The notes below the pieces were generated by a model, which saw nothing but the letters and a program-made list of their open reading frames with translations, ran no database searches and was not told where the DNA came from. Of a stretch of 64,000 nucleotides of DNA, positions 40,590 through 51,703 are shown piece after piece. Each line of letters begins with the position of its first letter. Position 1 is the stretch's first letter. Origin of the DNA: Pseudomonadota bacterium. Its GTDB lineage: Bacteria > Pseudomonadota > Gammaproteobacteria > Burkholderiales > Burkholderiaceae_C. Where the stretch lies: positions 62,001 through 126,000 of the forward strand of contig JAKAZQ010000004.1 in the NCBI GenBank assembly GCA_021815805.1, written 5' to 3'. Made by a program: the position numbers and the translations under genes.

Positions 40590-40871
40590 TCAGCTCTTGT
40601 GCTGATCCGAGAACGGCAGCAGCGCCAGGAAACGCGCACGCTTGATCGCGGTGTTGAGCTGACGTTGGTAGATCGCGCGGGTGCCGGTCAGGCGCGCCGG
40701 GATGATCTTGGCGTTCTCCGCCAGGAAGTCGCGCAGGGTGTCGACATCCTTGTAGTCGATGCGTTCCACGCCCGCGACGGTGAAGCGGCAGAAACGCTTG
40801 CGCTTGAACAGCGAGGATTGCTGGTTGCGCTTGGGCTTGTTCTTACGGTCGGTTTTCTTGAAGTAGGCCAT
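40590..40871 (-). CDS. rpsR: Small-subunit ribosomal protein bS18
   Basis: 93 residues. [50 protein letters not shown] is the family sequence, with the conserved [27 protein letters not shown]-terminal part. bS18 pairs with bS6 in the 30S platform. The start at 40871 is 29 bases inside the 3' end of priB, so translation is coupled. Confidence 0.98.
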   Translation of the reverse strand: MAYFKKTDRKNKPKRNQQSSLFKRKRFCRFTVAGVERIDYKDVDTLRDFLAENAKIIPARLTGTRAIYQRQLNTAIKRARFLALLPFSDQHKS

Positions 40872-41172
40872 GATCGCCCTCCTGGATCCAATCGATGATG
40901 TTGAGCTTGAGAACGCGCGCGCCACGGCGGCTGGGCATCAGGAACCCGACCAGGTGCAGCACCTGTCCGGCTTTCGCGTGCTGCAGGCGGCGCGCCATGT
41001 CGGCGAACGCCACGCACTGCAACTCGAGTTCTATGCGCTGCGGCCCTCCCGGAGCGGCCTGCGTGGACTGGTGTCCCACCCGCAGATCCAGCGCTTCCAC
41101 TCCGGCCGGTGTGTAGCGCAGGGCTCCGAGCTCGCGCAGCTCGGCGCGAATCTCGACGCGGTTGATGCTCAG
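40843..41172 (-). CDS. priB: Primosomal replication protein N (PriB), probable CTG start
   Basis: About 109 residues of single-strand DNA-binding OB fold, used with PriA in restarting stalled forks. [35 protein letters not shown] matches the betaproteobacterial N-terminus, and the body ends [22 protein letters not shown]. No ATG, GTG or TTG precedes the conserved beta strand before an in-frame TGA. The best start is CTG at 41172, overlapping the rpsF stop (CTGA) and preceded by GGAG at a spacing of eight. A GTG at 41100 would remove the conserved first strand. The 3' end overlaps rpsR by 29 bases. Confidence 0.85.
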   Translation of the reverse strand: MSINRVEIRAELRELGALRYTPAGVEALDLRVGHQSTQAAPGGPQRIELELQCVAFADMARRLQHAKAGQVLHLVGFLMPSRRGARVLKLNIIDWIQEGDHGLLQENRP

Positions 41173-41531
41173 GCTGCCTGCTCCGGATGCGCCTTGCGGG
41201 CTTCCTCACGCTCGACCGAGCGCATCATCACCGACGGCTGGGTCTCGGCCTTGTCCATGCGCACCACCAGGTGGCGCAGCACGGCATCGCTGAACTTGAA
41301 ACCATGCTCGAGTTCGGCCAGCACTTCCTGGTCGGCCTCGATGTTCAGGCACACGTAGTGAGCCTTCGCCAGTTTCTGGATCTGGTAGGCCATCTGGCGG
41401 CGACCCCAGTCCTCGAAGCGGTGCACGACACCGCCCTTGCTGGTGACGACGTTCTTGTAGCGATCGATCATCGCCCCGACCTGTTCGCTCTGGTCGGGGT
41501 GAATGATCAGCACGATTTCATAGTGACGCAT
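41169..41531 (-). CDS. rpsF: Small-subunit ribosomal protein bS6
   Basis: 120 residues: [78 protein letters not shown]. bS6 forms the 30S platform dimer with bS18. First gene of the rpsF-priB-rpsR-rplI operon, with AAGGAGAAGCC before the start. Confidence 0.98.
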   Translation of the reverse strand: MRHYEIVLIIHPDQSEQVGAMIDRYKNVVTSKGGVVHRFEDWGRRQMAYQIQKLAKAHYVCLNIEADQEVLAELEHGFKFSDAVLRHLVVRMDKAETQPSVMMRSVEREEARKAHPEQAA

Positions 41532-41544
41532 GGCTTCTCCTTGA

Positions 41545-41563
41545 CCCGGCCGGGGCGGCCGGG
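41545..41563 (-). promoter_or_regulatory. Hairpin in the rpsF leader
   Basis: A 7-base-pair GC stem (CCCGGCC / GGCCGGG) with a 5-base loop lies 13 bases upstream of the rpsF start, just before the AAGGAG ribosome site. bS6:bS18 leader elements that repress this operon are known in many bacteria. This hairpin could be one, or a simple stem controlling access to the ribosome site. The + strand also reads as a stem followed by TTCTTT, so a terminator of ppsA is not excluded only if transcription came from the left, which I do not see. Confidence 0.35.
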
Positions 41564-41668
41564 CTTCTTTGCGGATCAAGCCACCCAGGTGCGAACGGGC
41601 GAGGTCACTGCTCTGCCCAAGCCCTGGTGTGGCAAAGAAACACTCGAGTATATACGAGTCGGCCGGCC

Positions 41669-44068
<2,400 letters not shown>

Positions 44069-44280
44069 GGAATACCCTCAATAGAATGAACAAAATCGGT
44101 GTGCCCGCCGGGTCGGGGTCGCGACAGTCGTCGCAGCGCGTGGCGTCGACGCCGCGGGCCCGGGGCTCGTCGCGTGTCCGGCCGGTGTTGTTCGAGTTCT
44201 CCGGCACGGCCGCGCGTGAGCGGGTCGCGAGTCAGGCATGATGCCGGGGATTCTAGTGTGCTGATCTTGTGCGGTGCGAC

Positions 44281-45099
44281 ATGCCCAATCGATCCGTGTT
44301 CTTCGTCTCCGACGGTACCGGCATCACGGCCGAGACCTTCGGCAATTCCATCCTGGCGCAATTCGACCTGCAGCCGCATCGCGTGCGGCTGCCCTTCGTC
44401 GACGACGTGGCGAAGGCCCGCCAGGCCGTCATGCGCATCGATCAGGCGGCGCGCCAGGAGGGACAGCCGCCAGTGGTGTTCATCACCCTGGTCGATCCCG
44501 ACGTGCGCGAGGTCATCCGCGGCTGCAACGGCATGGTGATGGACATGTTCACGACCTTCGTCGAGCCGCTGGAGGTGGCCTTCGGCGTCAAGTCGAACCA
44601 CCGCATCGGACAGTTTTCCGACATCTCGAAAAGCGAGCGCTACCACACGCGCATGGACGCGATCAATTTCGCGCTGATGCATGACGACGGCCAGTCGTCG
44701 CGCAACCTGGCGCTGGCCGACGTGATCCTGGTCGGCGTGTCGCGCAGCGGCAAGACACCCACGTCGCTGTACCTGGCCATGCAGCATGGAGTGCGCGCGG
44801 CCAACTACCCGCTGATCCCGGAGGATTTCTCGCGCATGACCCTACCGGGCGAACTGGTGCCGCATCGGGGCAAGCTGTTCGGCCTGAGCATCGCGCCGGA
44901 GCGCCTCAGCGAGATCCGCAACGAGCGCAAGCCGGACAGCCATTACGCCTCGCTCGCCAACTGCACCGAGGAAGTCGCGGAGGCCGAGCGCCTGATGCGC
45001 CGCGAGGGCGTGCGCTGGCTGTCGTCGACGAACAAGTCGATCGAGGAAATCGCCACCACCATCCTGCAGCAGATCCGTCCGGATCGGCTGGAGTACTGA
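44281..45099 (+). CDS. ppsR: PEP synthase regulatory protein (kinase/pyrophosphorylase)
   Basis: 272 residues of the DUF299 family. MPNRSVFFVSDGTGITAETFGNSIL, FVDDVAKARQAVMRIDQAA, and the P-loop GVSRSGKTPTSLYLA (near 151-158) match the bifunctional ADP-dependent kinase / phosphate-dependent pyrophosphorylase that inactivates and reactivates PpsA. The start at 44281 is preferred over a GTG at 44269. Divergent from ppsA, supporting the partnership. Confidence 0.95.
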   Translation: MPNRSVFFVSDGTGITAETFGNSILAQFDLQPHRVRLPFVDDVAKARQAVMRIDQAARQEGQPPVVFITLVDPDVREVIRGCNGMVMDMFTTFVEPLEVAFGVKSNHRIGQFSDISKSERYHTRMDAINFALMHDDGQSSRNLALADVILVGVSRSGKTPTSLYLAMQHGVRAANYPLIPEDFSRMTLPGELVPHRGKLFGLSIAPERLSEIRNERKPDSHYASLANCTEEVAEAERLMRREGVRWLSSTNKSIEEIATTILQQIRPDRLEY

Positions 45100-45127
45100 A
45101 GCCGCCACCCCACGCCCCCCGCGAGCC

Positions 45128-46186
45128 ATGAGCGACCAAACACAGCAGCCCCCGAAGAACGAGTACCTGCTGGGTTTCGCGTCGACCCAGCAGCAGCGAG
45201 CGCAGCGCGAATCGGTGCTGCCGGTGGATCCGACGCGCCTCAGCCAGCCTTTCGGCATCGTGCTGGTCGACGCCTCGGCCGACGTGTCGTCGTCGATGCT
45301 GAACCATCCGCGCCTGCGCGTGCTTCCGCTCGCGGTGCGCTGGCCGGGACGCACCCTGCTCGACAAGGGCACGCGCTCGCGCCTGCGCCATCTCGGCCGG
45401 GAAGCGCTGCGCGAGGCGCGGGTGTCCGCGCCCGCGATCGACTCGCTGGAATACCGCCTGTTTCCACCGCTGGCGATCAACGCCGACTGGCTGATCCACC
45501 TCGGCACGCGCCACGAACTGATCGACGTCGCGCCGGCGCTGCAGCAGATGCTGCACGGCCACGCCGACGAGATCCGCGACATGCGTCGGCAGCGCGGGCT
45601 CGACGAGGCGCTGCATCTGGTGCTGGTCGAGAGCGGCTCGCTGCTCGCCGGCACCGCGCTGCAGGCGCGCATGCTGCTGCGCATGCTGGAGGCCGGAGTG
45701 TCGCCGGCCGAAGTGACGCGGCGCGGCCACAGCCTGCGCGATCACACCCGCCTGTGGCTGCTGCCCCAGTATCCTGCGGACACCCTCGCCGTGCTGCAAC
45801 GCCTGGACCAGGGATCGCTGGGGCCCTGGGAACAGGCTTGCGCCCGTCCGCTGCGCCACCTGCTGCACCGAGCACCTGTACTGGAGGCCGACGCGCGCGG
45901 AATGTTCAGCGACCACCGTGCGAAAAACTGGCGCGCCTCGGTGGTGCTGGTATTCGAACAGGTCGCGGAACTGCTGCGGGCGCAGCGCGCCCCCGGCGCC
46001 TGCCTGCAGGTCAGCTTCGATGGCAGCCTGCGCGAGCTTCAGGCCTGGCCCGAGTTCGAGGCGCTGCGCCAGCAGGCGATCGCCTCGCGCACCATCATGC
46101 ATCTCACCCACATGAGCCCGGCGGGTCGCATCTGGGCCTCGGCCGACTCGCTCAGCGTGGCGCTGTACCTGCCGCCCGCGGCCTGA
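45128..46186 (+). CDS. DegV-like protein, divergent
   Basis: 352 residues with no strong named family. The N-terminal part (FGIVLVDASADVSSS, then RLRVLPLAVRWPGRTLLDKG) and middle (HLVLVESGSLLAGTALQARMLLRMLEAGVSPAEV) follow the layout of DegV fatty-acid-binding proteins, in which a conserved D-S/T-x-A-D motif and an S-x-S/G-x2-x-G stretch bind lipid. Here the motif is D-A-S-A-D and later glycines are partly missing, so lipid binding is an inference. It starts 28 bases after ppsR, likely in the same transcript, and converges on the TrmH-type gene. Confidence 0.55.
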   Translation: MSDQTQQPPKNEYLLGFASTQQQRAQRESVLPVDPTRLSQPFGIVLVDASADVSSSMLNHPRLRVLPLAVRWPGRTLLDKGTRSRLRHLGREALREARVSAPAIDSLEYRLFPPLAINADWLIHLGTRHELIDVAPALQQMLHGHADEIRDMRRQRGLDEALHLVLVESGSLLAGTALQARMLLRMLEAGVSPAEVTRRGHSLRDHTRLWLLPQYPADTLAVLQRLDQGSLGPWEQACARPLRHLLHRAPVLEADARGMFSDHRAKNWRASVVLVFEQVAELLRAQRAPGACLQVSFDGSLRELQAWPEFEALRQQAIASRTIMHLTHMSPAGRIWASADSLSVALYLPPAA

Positions 46187-46205
46187 GGCTGGGCCGCGCG
46201 TCTGC

Positions 46206-46991
46206 TCAGCGCGCCTGCGCCACCAGGCGTTGGCGCAGGCCCTCGTATAGGCATACCGCGGCGGCGGCGGCCACGTTCAGCGACTCGATGCGGCCCGCCT
46301 GCGGGATGCGCACGCGGCCGTCGCAGCGCGCCAGCACCTCCTGGGCCACGCCGCCCCCCTCGTTGCCGAACACCCAGCTCACCGCGTCGCGCAGGTCGAG
46401 CCCGTACAGCTCGAGCTCGGCCTGCGCCGCGGTGGCGTAGCACGGACGCGGCAGGCGCGGCTCGATGTCCTGCCAGGCGACATCCTCGACCACCGACAGC
46501 GCGAAATGCGCGCCCATGCCGGCGCGCAGCACCTTCGGCGTCCAGGCGCCGGCACACCCGCGAAGGCAATACACCACGCCGGCGCCCGCGGCAGCCGCGG
46601 TGCGCAGCATGGCGCCGACGTTGCCGGCGTCCTGCACGCGGTCGAGCACCACGGCGACGCCCGCGGCGGCCGCCCGTGGCGCCGGACGGCGCACCAGCAG
46701 TCCGAGCTCGCGCCCCTGGCGGACTCCCGACAACTGACGGAACAAGGCGCCGCGCAACTGCAGCACGAGCGGGTCGCCGACACGCGCGGCGAGCGCCGCG
46801 ACCTCGGGCTGCCGCAGCGCCTCGGCGGTGCACACCAGGGCCAGCGGCGTCAGCCCGGCGTCGAGCGCCGCCGATGCCAGGTGCACGCCCTCCAGCCAGG
46901 CCTGGTCGAGGCGCCGCACGGCGGATGGATCCTGCGCCAGCGCGCGCAGGTTCTTGAACAACGCGTTGTCGGCCGACTCGATGAGCTTCAT
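46206..46991 (-). CDS. TrmH-family (SPOUT) RNA methyltransferase
   Basis: 261 residues with the SPOUT knot. The conserved motifs are [24 protein letters not shown] (motif 1), [25 protein letters not shown] (motif 2) and [19 protein letters not shown] (motif 3). An N-terminal L30e-like substrate domain (residues 1-95; [22 protein letters not shown]) is present. It probably 2'-O-methylates rRNA or tRNA; the exact target is not clear. It overlaps the rnhB stop by four bases (ATGA). Confidence 0.88.
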   Translation of the reverse strand: MKLIESADNALFKNLRALAQDPSAVRRLDQAWLEGVHLASAALDAGLTPLALVCTAEALRQPEVAALAARVGDPLVLQLRGALFRQLSGVRQGRELGLLVRRPAPRAAAAGVAVVLDRVQDAGNVGAMLRTAAAAGAGVVYCLRGCAGAWTPKVLRAGMGAHFALSVVEDVAWQDIEPRLPRPCYATAAQAELELYGLDLRDAVSWVFGNEGGGVAQEVLARCDGRVRIPQAGRIESLNVAAAAAVCLYEGLRQRLVAQAR

Positions 46992-47596
46992 GGCGCGACG
47001 GGAGCCGTGCCGCTGCGCAGCGCGACAACGCGGCGCACCGGCGCGAAACTGTGGCGATGCTCGGCGCACGGGCCGAGCGTGCGCAGTGCCTGCAGATGCT
47101 GCGCGGTGCCGTAGCCGAAGTGGCGCTCGAAGCCGTATCCGGGATGGCGCTCGGCGAGGCGCGTCATGTGCGCATCCCGCCACACCTTGGCGACGATCGA
47201 CGCCGCGCTGATCAGCGGCTCCGTGGCATCGCCGCCGACGAGCGTGCGCACCGGCATGGTCAGCGCCGGCGCCTGGTTGCCGTCGACCAGCACCAGCGCG
47301 GGCCGCTGGCGCAGCGCGTCGACGGCGCGCCGCATGGCCAGCAGCGTGGCCTGCAGAATGTTCATGCGGTCGATCTCGTCGGCGCCGGCCAGGCCGATGG
47401 CCAGGTCGACGCAGCAGTCGCGGATGGCCCCATCCAGCGCCTGCCTGCGGCGCGGCGACAGGGTCTTGGAATCCGCCAGCCCGGACGGCACGCGCCGTGG
47501 ATCCAGGATCAGCGCGCAGGCGACCACGGGCCCGGCCCAGGTGCCGCGCCCGACCTCGTCGCAGCCCGCCACCGGCGCAGGCCCGGTCCGGCTCAC
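46988..47596 (-). CDS. rnhB: Ribonuclease HII
   Basis: 202 residues that remove ribonucleotides from DNA by cutting RNA-DNA hybrids. The catalytic acids lie in [15 protein letters not shown] and VDG, followed by [15 protein letters not shown] and [18 protein letters not shown], as in the family. It ends in the TGA overlapping the TrmH-type start (ATGA) and starts four bases within the lpxB 3' end. Confidence 0.96.
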   Translation of the reverse strand: MSRTGPAPVAGCDEVGRGTWAGPVVACALILDPRRVPSGLADSKTLSPRRRQALDGAIRDCCVDLAIGLAGADEIDRMNILQATLLAMRRAVDALRQRPALVLVDGNQAPALTMPVRTLVGGDATEPLISAASIVAKVWRDAHMTRLAERHPGYGFERHFGYGTAQHLQALRTLGPCAEHRHSFAPVRRVVALRSGTAPVAP

Positions 47597-48780
47597 GCGG
47601 CGCCTCCGTCGCGCGGCGACGGCGACAGCCCTGCCGCCTCGGCGATGGCCTGCGCCGCGAGCGCCGCGGTCGGACGAAGCAGCTCAGCGTGCATGTGCTC
47701 GAAGCGCTCGCGCAGGCGCACGCAACGCGCCGGATCGTCGAGCAGTGCGGCGGCGCTGCGCGCCAGCGCCTCTCCGGTGCAGGCATGCTGCAGCAGTTCG
47801 TCAACCAGCGCTTCGCCGGCCAGGATGTTCGGCAGGCCGACCCACGGCAGGTAGCCGCGATCCTTCATGAGACGCCAGGACAGCCACGGCAGGCGATAGC
47901 CGATGACCATCGGCCGCTTGTACAGCGCGCATTCCAGCGTCGCCGTGCCGCTGGCCACCAGCGCCAGGTCGCAGGCCTCGAGCACACCGTGCGAATCTCC
48001 GACGATCCATTGCAGGCGCAACGAGGGGTGGCGCTGCGCCATGCGCTGCAGCGCCGGCAGCAGCCCGCCATGCGCGACCGCGACCAGCACGTGCAGGCCG
48101 CGCGCGCGTTGCAGGCGCTGCGCCGCCTCGAGCATGGCCGGGCCGATGTGCTGCACCTCGCCGGCGCGACTGCCCGGCAGCAGCGCCAGCACGCCCGCGG
48201 CGGCCTGCGCGCAGCCGAGCCGGGTGCGCGCCGCGCCGGCATCGGGGCGCCGCGGGATGACCTCGGCCAGCGGGTGCCCGATGTACGTCGCGCGCACGCT
48301 CGTGCCGGCGTAGAGCGCGGGCTCGAACGGGAACACGCACAGCAGGTGATCCACCGCGCGCTCGATGCGCTGCATGCGCTCGCGCCGCCAGGCCCAGATC
48401 GAGGGGCTGACAAAATGCACGGTCGGAACGCCGCTGCGGCGCAGTCGCGCCTCCAGCGCGAGGTTGAAATCGGGGGCATCCACGCCGACGAATACCGCCG
48501 GCGGCTGGGCCAGCAGGCGACGCGCCAGCCGGGAGCGGATGCGCAGCAACTCCGGCAGCCGCGGCAATACCGCGGCGAAGCCGTTGACGGCCAGGCGCTG
48601 GCTGTCCCACCACGCCTCGAAGCCGCGTGCCCGCATCTGCTCGCCACCGATGCCCGCGCAGCGTGCCGCGGGAAAGCTGCGATGCAGTTGCGCCACCACA
48701 TGCGAGGCCAGCAGGTCGCCCGAGGGCTCGCCCGCGACCATCGCGATCAGCTGTGCGGGCATCGTCCGCGCACCGCTCAC
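47593..48780 (-). CDS. lpxB: Lipid-A-disaccharide synthase
   Basis: 395 residues, glycosyltransferase family 19 at the inner membrane, joining UDP-2,3-diacylglucosamine and lipid X. Motifs [60 protein letters not shown] and [21 protein letters not shown] are intact. A GTG at 48780 shares GTGA with the lpxA stop; an ATG at 48762 is an alternative. Confidence 0.97.
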   Translation of the reverse strand: MSGARTMPAQLIAMVAGEPSGDLLASHVVAQLHRSFPAARCAGIGGEQMRARGFEAWWDSQRLAVNGFAAVLPRLPELLRIRSRLARRLLAQPPAVFVGVDAPDFNLALEARLRRSGVPTVHFVSPSIWAWRRERMQRIERAVDHLLCVFPFEPALYAGTSVRATYIGHPLAEVIPRRPDAGAARTRLGCAQAAAGVLALLPGSRAGEVQHIGPAMLEAAQRLQRARGLHVLVAVAHGGLLPALQRMAQRHPSLRLQWIVGDSHGVLEACDLALVASGTATLECALYKRPMVIGYRLPWLSWRLMKDRGYLPWVGLPNILAGEALVDELLQHACTGEALARSAAALLDDPARCVRLRERFEHMHAELLRPTAALAAQAIAEAAGLSPSPRDGGAA

Positions 48781-49571
48781 GGCCGCATGATGCCGCGCCG
48801 ACTCGACAGCACGAATTCGCGCAGCAGCCGCAGGTCGTCCGCGCTTTCGGCCGGCTGCGCCGAGCCGTCCTCGTGCAATTGCTCGCAGGCCTGCTCCAGG
48901 TTCAGCCCTTGGCGGTAGAGCACGCGATAGGCCCGCCGCAGCACGGCGATGCGCTGCGGCGTGAACCCGCGTCGGCGCAGGCCCTCGACATTGATGCCGT
49001 GTGGCGCCACCGGCGTTCCCCCGAGCAGCATGAAGGGCGGCACGTCCTGGGTCAGCACGGAATGGATTCCGGCCATGACATGCGCGCCCACGCGCACGAA
49101 TTGATGCACCCCGGTGAAGCCGCCGAGCACGGTCCAGTCGCCGATATGCACATGGCCGGCCAGCTGGGTGCTGTTGGCGAACACCACGTGATCGCCGACC
49201 TGGCAGTCATGGGCCACGTGCACGTAGGCCATGATCCAGTTGTCGTCGCCGATGCGCGTGACGCCGACGTCCTGCGCGGTGCCGAGGTTGATGGTGCAGC
49301 ACTCGCGAATCGTGTTGCGCGACCCGATGTGCAGCTCCGTCGGTTCGCCGGCATACTTCTTGTCCTGCGGCGGCGCCCCGAGGGAGCAGAACGGATGGAC
49401 GACGTTGTCGCGACCGATGCGCGTGCGTCCCTGCACGACCACGTGCCCGATCAGGCGCGTTCCGCTGTCGATGCGCACTTCCGGGCCGACCACGCAATAA
49501 GGGCCGACCTCGACCCCCTCGGAAAGTTCTGCCCCGGCATCGACCAGGGCGGTGGGATGGATCCGCTGCAA
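48777..49571 (-). CDS. lpxA: UDP-N-acetylglucosamine acyltransferase
   Basis: 264 residues of left-handed beta-helix. First step of lipid A synthesis, adding a beta-hydroxyacyl chain at O-3. The hexapeptide repeats begin HPTALVDAGAELSEGVEVGPYC. The catalytic histidine is in VHVAHDCQVGDHVVFANSTQLAGHV. It begins with TTG at 49571 (GGAG upstream, spacing eight). It follows fabZ by 22 bases. Confidence 0.97.
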   Translation of the reverse strand: MQRIHPTALVDAGAELSEGVEVGPYCVVGPEVRIDSGTRLIGHVVVQGRTRIGRDNVVHPFCSLGAPPQDKKYAGEPTELHIGSRNTIRECCTINLGTAQDVGVTRIGDDNWIMAYVHVAHDCQVGDHVVFANSTQLAGHVHIGDWTVLGGFTGVHQFVRVGAHVMAGIHSVLTQDVPPFMLLGGTPVAPHGINVEGLRRRGFTPQRIAVLRRAYRVLYRQGLNLEQACEQLHEDGSAQPAESADDLRLLREFVLSSRRGIMRP

Positions 49572-49593
49572 GGCTTTCGCTCCGGCCCGCGCC

Positions 49594-50040
49594 TCAGTCG
49601 ATCAGCCGTTCGGTGCACATCAGTTCGGCCTCGGCGACCATTTCGTCGCCGACCCGCGCCTGGGCCTGGAACTTGTAGATGTTGCGCATGTGGCGCCCCA
49701 GGCGCACGTCCAGCATCAGCTGGTCGCCGGGTTCCACGGGGCGCTTGAACCGCGCGCCATCCACGCCCACCAGGTAGTACACCGATTCCTCGGCCGCCTG
49801 CACATCCAGCGTGCCGAAGGCCAGGATGCCCGCCGCCTGCGCCAGCGCCTCGAGAATCAGCACGCCGGGCATGATGGGTTTTTGCGGAAAGTGCCCGGTG
49901 AAGTACGGCTCGTTGAACGAGACGTTCTTGTAGGCCAGGATGCGCTCGCCCTTGACGAATTCGACCACGCGATCGACCAGCAGGAAGGGGTAGCGGTGTG
50001 GCAGGAGTTTCTGGATCTGGTTGATGTCGAACACGGTCAT
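49594..50040 (-). CDS. fabZ: 3-hydroxyacyl-ACP dehydratase FabZ
   Basis: 148 residues of hot-dog fold. MTVFDINQIQKLLPHRYPFLLVDRV and GHFPQKPIMPGVLILEALAQAAG carry the catalytic histidine and glutamate. It dehydrates beta-hydroxyacyl-ACP and sits between lpxD and lpxA because it competes for their substrate. The ATG overlaps the lpxD stop (ATGA). Confidence 0.98.
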   Translation of the reverse strand: MTVFDINQIQKLLPHRYPFLLVDRVVEFVKGERILAYKNVSFNEPYFTGHFPQKPIMPGVLILEALAQAAGILAFGTLDVQAAEESVYYLVGVDGARFKRPVEPGDQLMLDVRLGRHMRNIYKFQAQARVGDEMVAEAELMCTERLID

Positions 50041-51128
50041 GGCTTTTCTTGGACGGGTGTTTTCTGGGACTCGTGGGACTCGAGCCTGCTCTCGAGTTGC
50101 CGGATACGGTTGCGCAATTCAGCGAGATGACGCAACGCGGCAGCATTGGCGGACCAGTTCTCGTGGCGGTCCAGCGGAAAGGCCCCGGTGTAGTGACCCG
50201 GTTGGCGTACCGAGCGCGAGACCAGCGACATGCCTCCGATGACGGTGTGGTCGGCGATCTCGAGATGCCCGGCGATGCCCACGCCACCGCCGATGAAGCA
50301 GTACGCGCCGATGCGCGCGCTGCCGGCGATGCCCACGCAGCCGGCCAGCGCCGTGTGGCGTCCGATCTGCACGTTGTGCGCGACCTGCACCAGGTTGTCG
50401 ATCTTCACGCCGTCGGCGATGCGCGTGTCGTCCAGCGCGCCGCGGTCGACCGTGGTGTTGGCGCCGATGTCGACATCGTCGCCCACGATCACCCGCCCGG
50501 TCTGCGCGATGCGCACCCCGGCGCCCTGCTCGTCGCGTGCCCAGCCGAATCCGTCGGCGCCCACCACCGCCCCCGGGTGCAGCGTGCAGCGCTCGCCGAT
50601 GACACAGTCGTGCATCACCACGCTGCGCGCCAGCAGGCGTGTGTCGGCGCCGATGCGCGATCCGGCGCCGACAAAGCAGCCGGCTCCGACGTAGGCGCGT
50701 GCGCCGATCACGGCGTCGCGCTCGATCACCGCGCAGGCGTCGATGCAGGCATCCGGCGCGACCTGCGCGCTGTCGTGCACGCACGCCGTGGCGTGGCGTC
50801 CCGGCGCAGGCGCCGGCGCGGCCAGCGCCTGCAGCCATTGCGACAGTCGGGCGTAGTAGAGATACGGGTCGCGCGCCTGGATGACGGCGGCGAAGCGCGC
50901 ATCCGGCTCGACGTCCTCGGGGACGATGACGCAGGAAGCCCGGCTCGACTCGAGCAGGCGCGACTGCTCGCGGCGCGCCAGGAAACTCACCTCCCCGGCC
51001 TGCGCGCGCTCCAGCGGCGCCAGGCGTGAAACGCGCAGCCTGGGGTCGCCGTGCAGCGTGCCGCCGAGACGCGCGACGATGTCAGCGATCGGCAGGCCCT
51101 GGCCTGCGCCCGCGGCCGCGTGGCTCAT
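50037..51128 (-). CDS. lpxD: UDP-3-O-acylglucosamine N-acyltransferase
   Basis: 363 residues. N-terminal uridine-binding domain (residues 1-110; VSFLARREQSRLLESSRASCVIV), then left-handed beta-helix repeats (VAPDACIDACAVIERDAVIG) with the catalytic-histidine region VQVAHNVQIGRHTALAGCVGIAGSA, and a C-terminal helix (LRHLAELRNRIRQLESRLESH). It is slightly longer than E. coli LpxD. The start overlaps the skp stop (ATGA). Confidence 0.97.
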   Translation of the reverse strand: MSHAAAGAGQGLPIADIVARLGGTLHGDPRLRVSRLAPLERAQAGEVSFLARREQSRLLESSRASCVIVPEDVEPDARFAAVIQARDPYLYYARLSQWLQALAAPAPAPGRHATACVHDSAQVAPDACIDACAVIERDAVIGARAYVGAGCFVGAGSRIGADTRLLARSVVMHDCVIGERCTLHPGAVVGADGFGWARDEQGAGVRIAQTGRVIVGDDVDIGANTTVDRGALDDTRIADGVKIDNLVQVAHNVQIGRHTALAGCVGIAGSARIGAYCFIGGGVGIAGHLEIADHTVIGGMSLVSRSVRQPGHYTGAFPLDRHENWSANAAALRHLAELRNRIRQLESRLESHESQKTPVQEKP

Positions 51129-51694
51129 GGCCTCGGGGTCTGCGCGTCGAGCGCCTTCAGGACCTTGTCGGTGATGTCGATGCGCGGATTCACGTACACC
51201 GCTTGCTGGAAGATGATGTCGTAGTTGCCCTGCTGCGCGACCTGCTTGACCACCTGGTTGGCCTTGTCGAGCACGGCCGCCAGCGCCGCGTTGCGCCGCG
51301 CGTTCAGGTCCTCGGCGAATTCGCGCTGCTTGCGCTGGAATTCGCGGTTCAGGTCTCCGAGCTTCTGCTGCGCACTGCTGCGCTCGCTGTCGCTCATCAC
51401 CGGCCCGTCCTTGTCGAGCTTGGCGCTCAGCGCCTTGATGCGCGCGGCCATCGCGCGCAGGTTCGCATCGCGCTGGGAGAATTCAGCCTCCAGCTTGTGC
51501 TGGGCCTGCTTGGCGAGCAGCGAGTCCTTCAGGATGCGCTCGGTGTTGATGAAGCCGATCTTGCCCGAGGGCACGCCGCTGGCGGCCGCCGCGGGAGTGG
51601 CGCCGAGCGCCGGCGCGCCCGCCGCGAACAGGCATGCCGCGACGAACAGTCCGGCCCTCGCGGCACGATGGATGGCGGTTGCGAAAGGTGTCAT
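51125..51694 (-). CDS. skp: Periplasmic chaperone Skp/OmpH
   Basis: 189 residues. A signal peptide (about 1-38; GLFVAACLFAAGAPALGATPA) precedes GKIGFINTERILKDSLLAKQAQHKLEAEF and two long helices (QKLGDLNREFQRKQREFAEDLNARRNAAL) that form the tentacles of the trimer. It carries unfolded outer-membrane proteins to BamA, which is directly upstream and co-transcribed. Confidence 0.92.
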   Translation of the reverse strand: MTPFATAIHRAARAGLFVAACLFAAGAPALGATPAAAASGVPSGKIGFINTERILKDSLLAKQAQHKLEAEFSQRDANLRAMAARIKALSAKLDKDGPVMSDSERSSAQQKLGDLNREFQRKQREFAEDLNARRNAALAAVLDKANQVVKQVAQQGNYDIIFQQAVYVNPRIDITDKVLKALDAQTPRP

Positions 51695-51703
51695 GGAACA
51701 GGC

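Noticed and set aside
41600-41668. Promoter for rpsF at the TATATAC patch near 41650
   Set aside because: A TATACT-like -10 can be drawn, but the only -35 is poor and lies in the ppsA end, so it was not listed.
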